Shown: in pieces, positions 1 to 5,456 of the stretch
Layout of the letters: each line of letters opens with the position of its first letter
How positions within the stretch are numbered: position 1 is the first letter of the stretch
From: Thiotrichaceae bacterium
Lineage (GTDB): Bacteria > Pseudomonadota > Gammaproteobacteria > Thiotrichales > Thiotrichaceae
Direction of reading: 5' to 3'
Assembly (NCBI GenBank): GCA_027030285.1
Contig: JALVFC010000029.1
Span: 1 to 5,667, forward strand
Length of the DNA stretch: 5,667 nt
The notes under the pieces: model-generated
What the model saw: the letters and a program-made list of their open reading frames with translations, nothing else
Databases searched by the model: none
Told to the model about the DNA's origin: nothing
Translations under genes and position numbers: made by a program

Positions 1-33
1 TAACTCAATAAATTCATAACCAGGAAAATCATA

Positions 34-1059
34 ATGAAAGTATTAATAACAGGGGTAGCAGGCTTTATTGGCATGCACACAGCTATTTATTTGCTCAAGC
101 GTGGAGATGATGTGATTGGCATTGATGTACTCAATGACTATTACGATGTCTCATTGAAAGAAGACCGCTTGCAGCATATAGAAGATAAAATAACAGATAT
201 TGCCACAGCAGGACATTTTGCCTTCAAAAAAATAGACATGGCAGATCGGGAAGCAATGGAGCAGCTTTTTGCCGATGAAAAACCCGATGCAGTGATTAAC
301 CTGGCGGCTCAGGCAGGGGTACGCTATTCCATTGATAATCCGCTGGCATACGTTGACAGCAACCTGGTGGGTTTTGCACATGTTCTTGAAGGTTGCCGTC
401 ATAATGACGTAAAACATCTGGTGTATGCATCATCCAGCTCGGTATACGGTGCGAATGAATCCATGCCGTTCTCGGTTTATGACAACGTCGATCATCCGGT
501 TTCCCTGTATGCCGCATCCAAAAAAGCCAATGAACTCATGGCGCATACCTACTCACACCTGTATGGCATACCAACAACAGGCCTGCGCTTTTTCACCGTC
601 TATGGCCCCTGGGGTCGCCCTGATATGTCACCAATAAAGTTTGCCAAAGCCATCACCGAAGGCAAACCGATTGATGTTTACAATTATGGCAAGCACCAGC
701 GCGACTTCACTTACATAGACGATATTGTAGAAGGTCTGATTGCCGTACTGGACAAACCTGCGCAACCAGACCCTGAATGGGATGCCAAATCACCCAACCC
801 TGCCACTAGTAAAGCACCGTGGAGAGTCTATAATATTGGGAACCATGATACAGTCGAGCTGCTGGATTACATTCAATGTATTGAAAAGCACCTTGGTATC
901 AAGGCAGAAATGAATATGCTGCCATTGCAACCTGGCGATGTGGTAGCGACCTATGCCGATGTTGATGCCCTGATTGCTGATGTTGGCTATGAGCCAGGAA
1001 CACCACTCGATGAAGGGATAGGCAAATTTATTAGCTGGTATAAAGATTATTACGCATGA
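34..1059 (+). CDS. NAD-dependent epimerase, probable UDP-glucuronate 4-epimerase
   Basis: This 341-residue protein is a full-length extended short-chain dehydrogenase. It most likely interconverts UDP-glucuronate and UDP-galacturonate in the cytoplasm, supplying sugar for capsule, O-antigen or exopolysaccharide. A Rossmann GxxGxxG motif lies at residues 7-13 (GVAGFIG). The catalytic Ser is in the SSSS-VYG segment (133-139), and the YxxxK pair is Y159 and K163. The segments AAQAGVRYSIDNP (91-103), GRPDMSP (204-210) and the proline-rich insertion near 243-262 before RVYNIGN are typical of the UDP-GlcA 4-epimerase group (LspL/CapI-like) rather than GalE. An AGGA Shine-Dalgarno at 22-25 sits 8 bases before the ATG. 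The stop overlaps the start of the GspC-like gene (ATGA), so the two are probably translationally coupled. Substrate is inferred from family resemblance; other nucleotide-sugar epimerase activities remain possible. Confidence 0.9.
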   Translation: MKVLITGVAGFIGMHTAIYLLKRGDDVIGIDVLNDYYDVSLKEDRLQHIEDKITDIATAGHFAFKKIDMADREAMEQLFADEKPDAVINLAAQAGVRYSIDNPLAYVDSNLVGFAHVLEGCRHNDVKHLVYASSSSVYGANESMPFSVYDNVDHPVSLYAASKKANELMAHTYSHLYGIPTTGLRFFTVYGPWGRPDMSPIKFAKAITEGKPIDVYNYGKHQRDFTYIDDIVEGLIAVLDKPAQPDPEWDAKSPNPATSKAPWRVYNIGNHDTVELLDYIQCIEKHLGIKAEMNMLPLQPGDVVATYADVDALIADVGYEPGTPLDEGIGKFISWYKDYYA

Positions 1060-1991
1060 GCAACCTGAGCACATTGGGGCAAAACGAGACAGTCGCTAAA
1101 GTACTAAAGCTGTTACCGACTGCAATCAGTGCTGCTTTGGTCATTCTCTTTGCCACTCTACTGGCTTCACTTTTCTGGCTACTGTTTACACCACAAAGCC
1201 CATTACCTGAGCTCGCTATACCCGTAAACACCACACCAGAAAAGCCCGTTGCTATTAAAAACCATGGAAAAGAAATCGCCAATTTGCATTTGTTTGGCAA
1301 ACAGGAGAAGCCTGCACACCCAGCCCCCAGCGAACCCAAACCAGTCCCCGTGACGCATCTCAATCTAGAGCTTACTGGTATCGTTGCCAGAAAAAACCAG
1401 CGGAGCTACGCCATTATTGCACCAGGAAAGCAAGCTGAGCAGAAAATATTTTCAGTTGGTGAAGAACCTCAGCCGGGTGTTGTCATAGACCGCATCCTGC
1501 CCAGGAAGGTCATCCTCAAGCATGCCGGAAAAATCCAGGAACTAAAACTTCCAGAAGAACCCGTTAGCTCTACCGGAAACCTCAATGTGCCTGTGAGATC
1601 CCCTGTGATACCGGGTAACAGTAATTACCCTCGCATAAACACACCTGTTAATCAGGTGAATAATGTGAATGACCTGCCAGAAGACGACCTGGCAGCCTTA
1701 CGTGACACCCTGACAAACAACCCAGACAAAATCCTTGAAATTGCCAACATTACCGAAGCAAAGGATAAAGATGGCAACTTGACTGGCTTTCGCCTGTCAC
1801 CGGGTAAAAACCGCAAGCTGTTTCGCAAGCTGGGATTAAGACCCGGAGATATAGTAATGCAGGTAAATGGTGTGCAACTCGATAGCCCTGCAAAAGGGCT
1901 AATGATAATGAACGAATTATCATCAGCGGCATCCATCAGTATTACCCTGAAACGAGGGGATCAGGAAGTTACCATTGAAAAAGCCTTTTGA
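1056..1991 (+). CDS. gspC: Type II secretion system protein GspC-like (inner membrane, PDZ)
   Basis: The 311-residue protein has the GspC layout. It starts with a short cytoplasmic N-terminus and one membrane helix (about 20-44, LLPTAISAALV to FWLLF). A proline-rich linker leads to the periplasmic homology region (about 74-167), which begins IANLHLFG and contains LELTGIVA and a GEEPQPGVVIDRI strand-turn pattern. A low-complexity Asn/Pro linker (170-208) precedes a C-terminal PDZ domain (about 218-311) with the characteristic LRPGDIVMQVNG (261-272). In T2SS, GspC links the inner-membrane platform to the secretin GspD through the homology region, and the PDZ domain helps select substrates. Its ATG overlaps the epimerase stop and no strong Shine-Dalgarno precedes it, so coupled translation is likely. 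No gspD follows. A general PDZ membrane protein is the alternative, but the homology-region/PDZ pairing favours GspC. Confidence 0.85.
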   Translation: MSNLSTLGQNETVAKVLKLLPTAISAALVILFATLLASLFWLLFTPQSPLPELAIPVNTTPEKPVAIKNHGKEIANLHLFGKQEKPAHPAPSEPKPVPVTHLNLELTGIVARKNQRSYAIIAPGKQAEQKIFSVGEEPQPGVVIDRILPRKVILKHAGKIQELKLPEEPVSSTGNLNVPVRSPVIPGNSNYPRINTPVNQVNNVNDLPEDDLAALRDTLTNNPDKILEIANITEAKDKDGNLTGFRLSPGKNRKLFRKLGLRPGDIVMQVNGVQLDSPAKGLMIMNELSSAASISITLKRGDQEVTIEKAF

Positions 1992-2060
1992 TATTGGCAA
2001 CACTCTGCTCTATGCCCTGTCCACATCTTATACTCCTCGCTACTACCCGTTATACAAAAT

Positions 2061-2089
2061 CTGAAATTTTCCTGATCACTGTCTATACT
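2061..2089 (+). promoter_or_regulatory. Candidate sigma70 promoter for the kinase gene
   Basis: A CTGAAA box at 2061-2066 (4 of 6 to TTGACA) is followed after 17 bases by TATACT at 2084-2089 (5 of 6 to TATAAT). If used, it would give a leader of nearly 190 bases before the kinase start, which is long and leaves room for the palindrome at 2184-2193. Found by eye; no transcript evidence. Confidence 0.4.
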
Positions 2090-2183
2090 TAGCCTATATT
2101 AATATTTGGGCGGGAGATATTCAGTTTCTGGATTGAGGCATACCCTAACGCAGCAATATTTGTTGAGCTCCTAGCCAGGCTCT

Positions 2184-2193
2184 GTAACGTTAC
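2184..2193. repeat. Perfect 10-bp palindrome GTAACGTTAC
   Basis: GTAACGTTAC reads the same on both strands. It lies about 90 bases before the kinase start and downstream of the candidate promoter, where a repressor could bind. No regulator family is recognised from the sequence, and a single 10-bp palindrome in 291 AT-rich bases may be chance. Confidence 0.3.
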
Positions 2194-2282
2194 CTTTCAA
2201 TATACTGCTTGTTTAATTTCATGCAGACTCCATAGGTGCCCAGTCGGCTATTAACACTAAAATAACAAGTACATTCTGGAAT

Positions 2283-3161
2283 GTGTCTGTGAATAATAAC
2301 CCCTTCATTTTTTCAGGTTTGTCTGAGTCATTTATGAATGACCTGGATTGTGCCCTGGAAATCTACCCGGTAACATTGCCAGGCTGGAACATTACCAGCC
2401 TGATCCGCATGACAGACCATGCTGTGCTTTATCTGGCTGAAAATAAAAAGAGAGAGCAGGCTGTTATTAAACGATTTAATTATAGCCTTGCCCATCTTCA
2501 GGATAAGCATATCCATGACTTTATCGAATCTGTTGACACCATTCGGGCAATTGGTTTTGGTGGGCTGGTAGATATTTACAATACAGGACTATCCAATGAT
2601 GCTTTTTACCTACTCATGGAATACCTGGGTAATGGCAGCCTGGCCGAGATACTTGCAGTCGCACCTGACTCCATTGATTTACAGCAAAAGCTTGACTGGT
2701 TCGAAGATATTGTAATTGCAGTAGGCACGCTACATCATGCAAGTTTGCTACATAGAGACCTAAAACCCTCTAATATTATGTTCAGGGATAATAATGAGTT
2801 GGTACTGGTGGATTGTGGCATTGAATCAGAGTGGCTGATCAAGACCGGAAACCTGTCTGCTGGAGAGGTGTATTGCACACCAAACTACGTCAGTCCAGAG
2901 CGTGCGGGAGGAGAGGCCTGTACAGTACAGACAGAGATTTATAGCCTGGGAGCCATGTTTTATGAATTGATAACCGGCAACAAGCCCTATACAGCCAGCA
3001 ACCTGGTCGGACTAATGAAAATGCATGCACTGGCACCGATACCCCAATTGCCTGATGATGCAAAAGCATACCAGAAAGTATTAAACAAAATGATGGCGAA
3101 ACACCCCGACTGTCGCTATAAGTCGGTGGATGATTTGCTGGATGACCTCTATTTTGTATAG
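2283..3161 (+). CDS. Small soluble Hanks-type Ser/Thr protein kinase
   Basis: This 292-residue protein is almost entirely a protein-kinase domain (about 33-291), with no membrane helix or sensor domain, so it is probably cytosolic. Visible motifs are the ATP-anchoring Lys in AVIKRF (K63), the hinge-like LLMEYLGNGSL (110-120), the catalytic loop LLHRDLKPSNIMF (155-167, D159, K161, N164), a metal-binding DCG at 177-179 in place of DFG, and the APE-like SPE at 204-206. The P-loop is odd: the stretch aligned with GxGxxGxVYLA reads IRMTDHAVLYLA (41-52) and has no glycine. Catalytic Lys, Asp, Asn and Asp are kept, so activity is plausible. The first codon given is GTG at 2283. A second GTG at 2289 has better spacing (8 bases) from the weak TGGA at 2277-2280, so the true start may be two codons later; ATG 2334 is a less likely third option. 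Targets are unknown. Confidence 0.85.
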   Translation: MSVNNNPFIFSGLSESFMNDLDCALEIYPVTLPGWNITSLIRMTDHAVLYLAENKKREQAVIKRFNYSLAHLQDKHIHDFIESVDTIRAIGFGGLVDIYNTGLSNDAFYLLMEYLGNGSLAEILAVAPDSIDLQQKLDWFEDIVIAVGTLHHASLLHRDLKPSNIMFRDNNELVLVDCGIESEWLIKTGNLSAGEVYCTPNYVSPERAGGEACTVQTEIYSLGAMFYELITGNKPYTASNLVGLMKMHALAPIPQLPDDAKAYQKVLNKMMAKHPDCRYKSVDDLLDDLYFV

Positions 3162-3205
3162 GTTATTCCCTGCTTTCAGCCATAAATCAGAGCCCGTTTA
3201 CCACA

Positions 3206-3231
3206 CTTAACACACTCGCCAAAGTGTTAAG
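3206..3231. repeat. 8-bp inverted repeat CTTAACAC / GTGTTAAG
   Basis: The arms CTTAACAC (3206-3213) and GTGTTAAG (3224-3231) match perfectly across a 10-base spacer. They lie 45 bases after the kinase stop and about 90 bases upstream of the lipoprotein promoter candidate. No T-run follows, so this is not a convincing intrinsic terminator. It could be an operator or a transcript-end stabilising hairpin. Confidence 0.4.
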
Positions 3232-3293
3232 ATACTGATATAACAGACAAAAGAACCAAGACCATAAAGACAGTTATTTTTTGTGATAATTTC

Positions 3294-3323
3294 TAGTCAG
3301 AACTGCTGTTAAGCTGGTATACT
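3294..3323 (+). promoter_or_regulatory. Candidate extended -10 promoter for the His-rich lipoprotein
   Basis: TATACT at 3318-3323 is preceded by TGG (3315-3317), which forms an extended -10 element. A weak -35, TAGTCA at 3294-3299, sits 18 bases upstream. Initiation would fall near 3330, giving a leader of under 30 bases before the ATG at 3357. An AGGTG Shine-Dalgarno lies at 3345-3349 with 7-base spacing. This suggests the lipoprotein gene is transcribed separately from the kinase. Confidence 0.5.
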
Positions 3324-3356
3324 TATAGCAGCATACTAACAATCAGGTGTAACTCT

Positions 3357-4226
3357 ATGGATGTCAAAGTAAAAACTCTATTAATTATTTCATTTTCCGC
3401 GCTATTTGTCGCTAGCTGCTCCAGCACCAATGGAGGGATGACCTTTGGTCAGCAAGTTAATACGGGAGCAAATCAGCAGACAGGCAAGCCTAAAGGCGTA
3501 ACACATTCGCATGGAGGCATTGTGCATACGCACCCACTGCCTGAGGGTGGGCTCGCGCATACGCATAATTTCAATGCAGGTTCTGGTACAGCAACCACAA
3601 CAAGAACATGCACCCCATGTAATGCAGGCACAAACAGGAATGTAGTAAATGTACCTGCAACTAATCCAGCTCCAACCCAGGGCACGGGTGGAAACTGCCA
3701 TATGCACAATGGTCGCAGACATTGCCATCCGCTACCTGCATCAGGAACCAATCACACTCACAACCAAAGTCAGGGTCAACCCCAGAGTCAACCTCAGACC
3801 CAGGCTTCTACTGCCACACAGGGTCAGTCCAACTCAACCTATTATGATTACAGCGGCGGTTCTGCGACTGGCAGCAGCTACTACAACTACGGCGGCTCAA
3901 AAGGTAATGGAGCATCCAGAGGTGTAGCACACAGTCATAATGGCAAAACACATACACATCTCTTGCCAGCATCTGGCTTGAATCATACACATGATGGTGG
4001 TTCAACGGCTATTTCCAATACCTATTCAACCTATGCCAATGGCGGTAGTGTTAGTACAACACCAGCTCCCGCAAGCAATGGTAATGTGTATATTGTTAAA
4101 CCCAAAGATACAGTATTTCAGGTAATGCGTAACACAGGCGTGTACTGGAAAACGATTATCAAGCTTAACAACCTTCAGGCTCCTGACTATACCATCGTGC
4201 CTGGACAGCGGTTGCGCTTGAAGTAA
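3357..4226 (+). CDS. Lipoprotein with three His-rich repeats and a C-terminal LysM domain
   Basis: The 289-residue precursor starts with a lipoprotein signal: KVK, a hydrophobic stretch, and lipobox VASC with the acylated Cys at position 21. Ser at +2 and +3 argues for outer-membrane sorting. Three copies of a 22-residue repeat follow at 50-71, 115-136 and 192-213. Each has six His arranged HxHxGxxHxH, then LP, then G and HTH plus N or D. Between the repeats lie a CTPC pair (85-88), a Gln-rich stretch (137-150) and a Tyr/Gly-rich stretch (162-180). Residues 245-289 (YIVKPKDTVFQVM to VPGQRLRLK) form one LysM domain, a peptidoglycan-binding module. The likely picture is an envelope protein tethered to the outer membrane at one end and to the cell wall at the other, with an extended His-rich middle that could bind Zn, Ni or Cu. 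Lipidation and LysM are well supported; metal binding is inference. Confidence 0.85.
   Translation: MDVKVKTLLIISFSALFVASCSSTNGGMTFGQQVNTGANQQTGKPKGVTHSHGGIVHTHPLPEGGLAHTHNFNAGSGTATTTRTCTPCNAGTNRNVVNVPATNPAPTQGTGGNCHMHNGRRHCHPLPASGTNHTHNQSQGQPQSQPQTQASTATQGQSNSTYYDYSGGSATGSSYYNYGGSKGNGASRGVAHSHNGKTHTHLLPASGLNHTHDGGSTAISNTYSTYANGGSVSTTPAPASNGNVYIVKPKDTVFQVMRNTGVYWKTIIKLNNLQAPDYTIVPGQRLRLK
3504..3569 (+). repeat. His-rich repeat 1 (coding)
   Basis: This encodes residues 50-71 of the lipoprotein, HSHGGIVHTH then PLPEGGLAHTHN. It shares the pattern HxHxGxxHxH, LP, G, HTH with the copies at 3699 and 3930. His and Thr codons differ between copies, which indicates an old duplication kept at protein level. 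Confidence 0.85.
3699..3764 (+). repeat. His-rich repeat 2, cysteine-containing (coding)
   Basis: This encodes residues 115-136, HMHNGRRHCH then PLPASGTNHTHN. It is the only copy with cysteines: C123 inside it and C114 immediately before it. Confidence 0.85.
3930..3995 (+). repeat. His-rich repeat 3 (coding)
   Basis: This encodes residues 192-213, HSHNGKTHTH then LLPASGLNHTHD. The PASG-NHTH half is closest to repeat 2 and the HSH-HTH half is closest to repeat 1. Confidence 0.85.
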
Positions 4227-4270
4227 CCATCAGATATCAGGGTATCTATTCCAAGCCCTTTATTTCAGAC

Positions 4271-4302
4271 AAAAATAGACTGCCCTGGCAGTCTATTTTT
4301 TT
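4271..4302 (+). terminator. Strong intrinsic terminator, probably bidirectional
   Basis: A perfect 14-bp stem (4271-4284 with 4287-4300, core TAGACTGCC/GGCAGTCTA) closes on a two-base CT in the unpaired strand. The + strand T-run covers 4296-4302. It lies 45 bases after the lipoprotein stop. On the minus strand the same hairpin ends in five T and lies about 90 bases past the YcgL stop, so it can end both converging transcripts. Confidence 0.9.
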
Positions 4303-4388
4303 GGATGAAAACAATGACATTATTAACGATTCGTGGATAAATAAAACAGCAAGCATCTGCAAGTAGCACAATGTAAGATTGTGATTTA

Positions 4389-4652
4389 TCAAGATGTATT
4401 AGTTTTTGTTTTGATAAATTTTGAGGGTGGAAGTTGCAGGAAGAAACCGTCTTTTTTTATGCCTGTCAATACCTCACTGGCATCAAAGCGAACCAGCTTG
4501 CGGTTTTCATCAATGGAAAACTCAAATGAAAAACACAACTCACCAAGCAACGTTTTCAACTCATCTGGAACATCTTCAAAGTTATCTTTTTCGGGCAAGA
4601 ACAGATAGGCTCCCGGCTTATGTTCACTACGATAAATATAAACACATTGCAT
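4389..4652 (-). CDS. YcgL domain-containing protein
   Basis: This 87-residue protein matches the small YcgL family (formerly DUF709) across its length. It begins MQCVYIYRSEHKPGAYLFLPEKDNF, written here as start MQCVYIYRS and then AYLFLPEKD (residues 15-23). It continues through the VPDEL motif (28-32), a central FSFEFSIDENRKLVRFD stretch, and ends with GFFLQLPP (69-76), all family hallmarks. It is probably a soluble cytoplasmic protein; its biochemical role is not established. In Pseudomonas and relatives ycgL commonly sits beside rnd (RNase D); here the upstream partner is instead a membrane Sm-like protein. The start is fixed by a perfect AAGGAGG Shine-Dalgarno 9 bases upstream. The short spacing to the preceding stop indicates one operon. 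Confidence 0.88.
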   Translation of the reverse strand: MQCVYIYRSEHKPGAYLFLPEKDNFEDVPDELKTLLGELCFSFEFSIDENRKLVRFDASEVLTGIKKDGFFLQLPPSKFIKTKTNTS

Positions 4653-4661
4653 CTCCTGAAG

Positions 4662-4668
4662 CCTCCTT
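4662..4668 (-). promoter_or_regulatory. Consensus Shine-Dalgarno of ycgL overlapping the upstream stop
   Basis: On the minus strand the sequence TAAGGAGG holds both the TAA stop of the upstream membrane protein (4667-4669) and a full AAGGAGG ribosome binding site, 9 bases from the YcgL ATG. Ribosomes ending the first gene would sit on the binding site of the second, a layout suited to coupled translation. Confidence 0.75.
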
Positions 4669-5260
4669 AGTTCTGCACCCGAGCAAGTTTTTCCAGAGTT
4701 TGAATGTGCTGCAAAGCGACCTTCAGAGTTTGCGTATTTCCCTGATCCGAAGATTCAATAAATACAGACTGGTTAGACGTTTTAATATTCTTGCCTTCTA
4801 GTTGCTGACCGTCAATCAGGGTTACTCTCACCTGCTGCCCCACCAGACTGGCAAGATCATTGCTTTCAACCTTCTGATAAACAAGATAATAAAGAGGTTT
4901 ATCTGGCAATGGAACCTCTTCCACATTGCGGGTTGTGACCTGCTCCGCAGGCTGTTTTTCGGGAGCAGTGGTGGAAGGTTCACTGGCGATAACAGGCTTT
5001 CCCGTTTGCAGACTATGAAAATATTGATACCCGCCACTATACCAGGTGGCCAGTGCCAGACCTAAACCCAAAATACCAAGTGGAAAAGCTTTACTGGTTT
5101 TTTGCCAGATGGTGGGCAAAACAGCCAGATTAATAGCTGGTATCAATGCAATAAGCCCTGTCACTGTATGGTGACGAAAAGATGCAATAACAATCGCCAG
5201 ATACGCCAGAATAAAAATAGTAAACCCGATGGCAGCTGCGATGAATAGATAAAGTGACAT
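4667..5260 (-). CDS. Three-helix membrane protein with Sm/Hfq-like C-terminal domain
   Basis: From ATG 5260 this gives 197 residues. Three hydrophobic helices lie at about 4-26 (LYLFIAAAIGFTIFILAYLA), 32-51 and 58-75. A Pro/Glu/Ala linker (about 88-112) leads to a compact domain at about 117-193. That domain reads VGQQVRVTLIDGQQLEG, then NQSVFIESS, then LKVALQHIQTLEKL. The V-x-L-x-DG-xx-L-x-G pattern with a later hydrophobic strand resembles an Sm1 motif, and the LQHIQT end resembles the Hfq Sm2 strand. Similar Sm-like folds also occur in envelope lipoproteins such as YgdI/YgdR, so RNA binding is not assured. The frame extends to ATG 5344, but the candidate -10 at 5309-5314 lies inside that extension and AGGGA (5273-5277) precedes 5260 by 12 bases, so the shorter form is preferred. 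No named family was recognised. It shares an operon with ycgL. Confidence 0.7.
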   Translation of the reverse strand: MSLYLFIAAAIGFTIFILAYLAIVIASFRHHTVTGLIALIPAINLAVLPTIWQKTSKAFPLGILGLGLALATWYSGGYQYFHSLQTGKPVIASEPSTTAPEKQPAEQVTTRNVEEVPLPDKPLYYLVYQKVESNDLASLVGQQVRVTLIDGQQLEGKNIKTSNQSVFIESSDQGNTQTLKVALQHIQTLEKLARVQN

Positions 5261-5308
5261 TGTTATTGGTTTTCCCTGTAAAAATATAATGCCGTGATAG
5301 GATGTCTG

Positions 5309-5314
5309 ATTATA
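5309..5314 (-). promoter_or_regulatory. Candidate -10 element for the membrane protein-ycgL operon
   Basis: A perfect TATAAT lies on the minus strand, about 50 bases before ATG 5260. No good -35 is present at 16-18 bases (best TTCATT, 3 of 6), so it is weak on its own or needs an activator. Confidence 0.4.
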
Positions 5315-5332
5315 TGATTGTACAGTTTTAAA

Positions 5333-5361
5333 TGAACATAACAAACATCAGATGATATAGT
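5333..5361 (+). promoter_or_regulatory. Candidate sigma70 promoter for the flavin reductase gene
   Basis: TGAACA at 5333-5338 (4 of 6) and TATAGT at 5356-5361 (5 of 6) are separated by 17 bases. Initiation near 5368 would leave a leader of about 90 bases. The box lies back to back with the minus-strand TATAAT, so the two promoters share a compact divergent region. Confidence 0.45.
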
Positions 5362-5402
5362 CTTCGTGATTAAAAAAACCTCTCAAAACAAGATATATCA
5401 TC
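5351..5402. repeat. 9-bp inverted repeat GATGATATA / TATATCATC
   Basis: The arms at 5351-5359 and 5394-5402 match perfectly across a 34-base spacer. The left arm overlaps the candidate -10 of the + strand promoter (5356-5361). This could be a two-site operator, or chance in AT-rich DNA. Confidence 0.3.
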
Positions 5403-5456
5403 ATGAGGTATTCTTATCCGCAAGGATTGCACCAAGCCAGTAAAGAGGTATAAAAA

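Larger units (their letters stand above)
1992..2282. other. 291-base intergenic region between gspC and the kinase gene
   Basis: No coding sequence is supported here. The region is AT-rich and contains a candidate sigma70 promoter (2061-2089), an AT-rich patch around TATATTAATATT (2095-2106) and a perfect 10-bp palindrome (2184-2193). No hairpin with a T-run follows gspC, so no intrinsic terminator could be identified for the epimerase-gspC pair. The kinase reading frame stays open upstream only to a TAA at 2214-2216, with no ATG between that stop and 2283. Confidence 0.6.

Noticed and set aside
1..33. Possible tail of an upstream gene or promoter before the epimerase
   Set aside because: Only 33 bases are visible; apart from the AGGA ribosome binding site nothing can be assigned.
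1884..1900. GC-rich hairpin AGCCCT-loop-AGGGCT
   Set aside because: It is inside the PDZ coding region of gspC with no T-run after it, so not a terminator.
3402..3751. Two overlapping minus-strand open frames of about 100 codons, rich in Cys and Met
   Set aside because: They mirror the His/Thr-rich coding of the lipoprotein (CAT/CAC read backwards) and have no independent support.
3504..3995. Regularly spaced repeats as a possible CRISPR array
   Set aside because: The copies differ at DNA level, spacing is uneven (195 and 231 bases) and they lie in frame inside a lipoprotein gene.
4367..4383. Hairpin CACAAT-GTAAG-ATTGTG just past the ycgL stop
   Set aside because: The stem is only 6 AT-rich pairs with no T-run on the minus strand; the hairpin at 4271-4300 is the far better terminator.
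4421..4801. 126-codon open frame on the + strand
   Set aside because: It lies antisense to the YcgL and Sm-like genes, has no recognisable domain and no clear ribosome binding site, and both minus-strand genes are well supported.
5261..5344. N-terminal extension of the Sm-like membrane protein to ATG 5344
   Set aside because: The extra 28 residues are polar, precede a natural membrane-protein start, and would cover the candidate -10 at 5309-5314.
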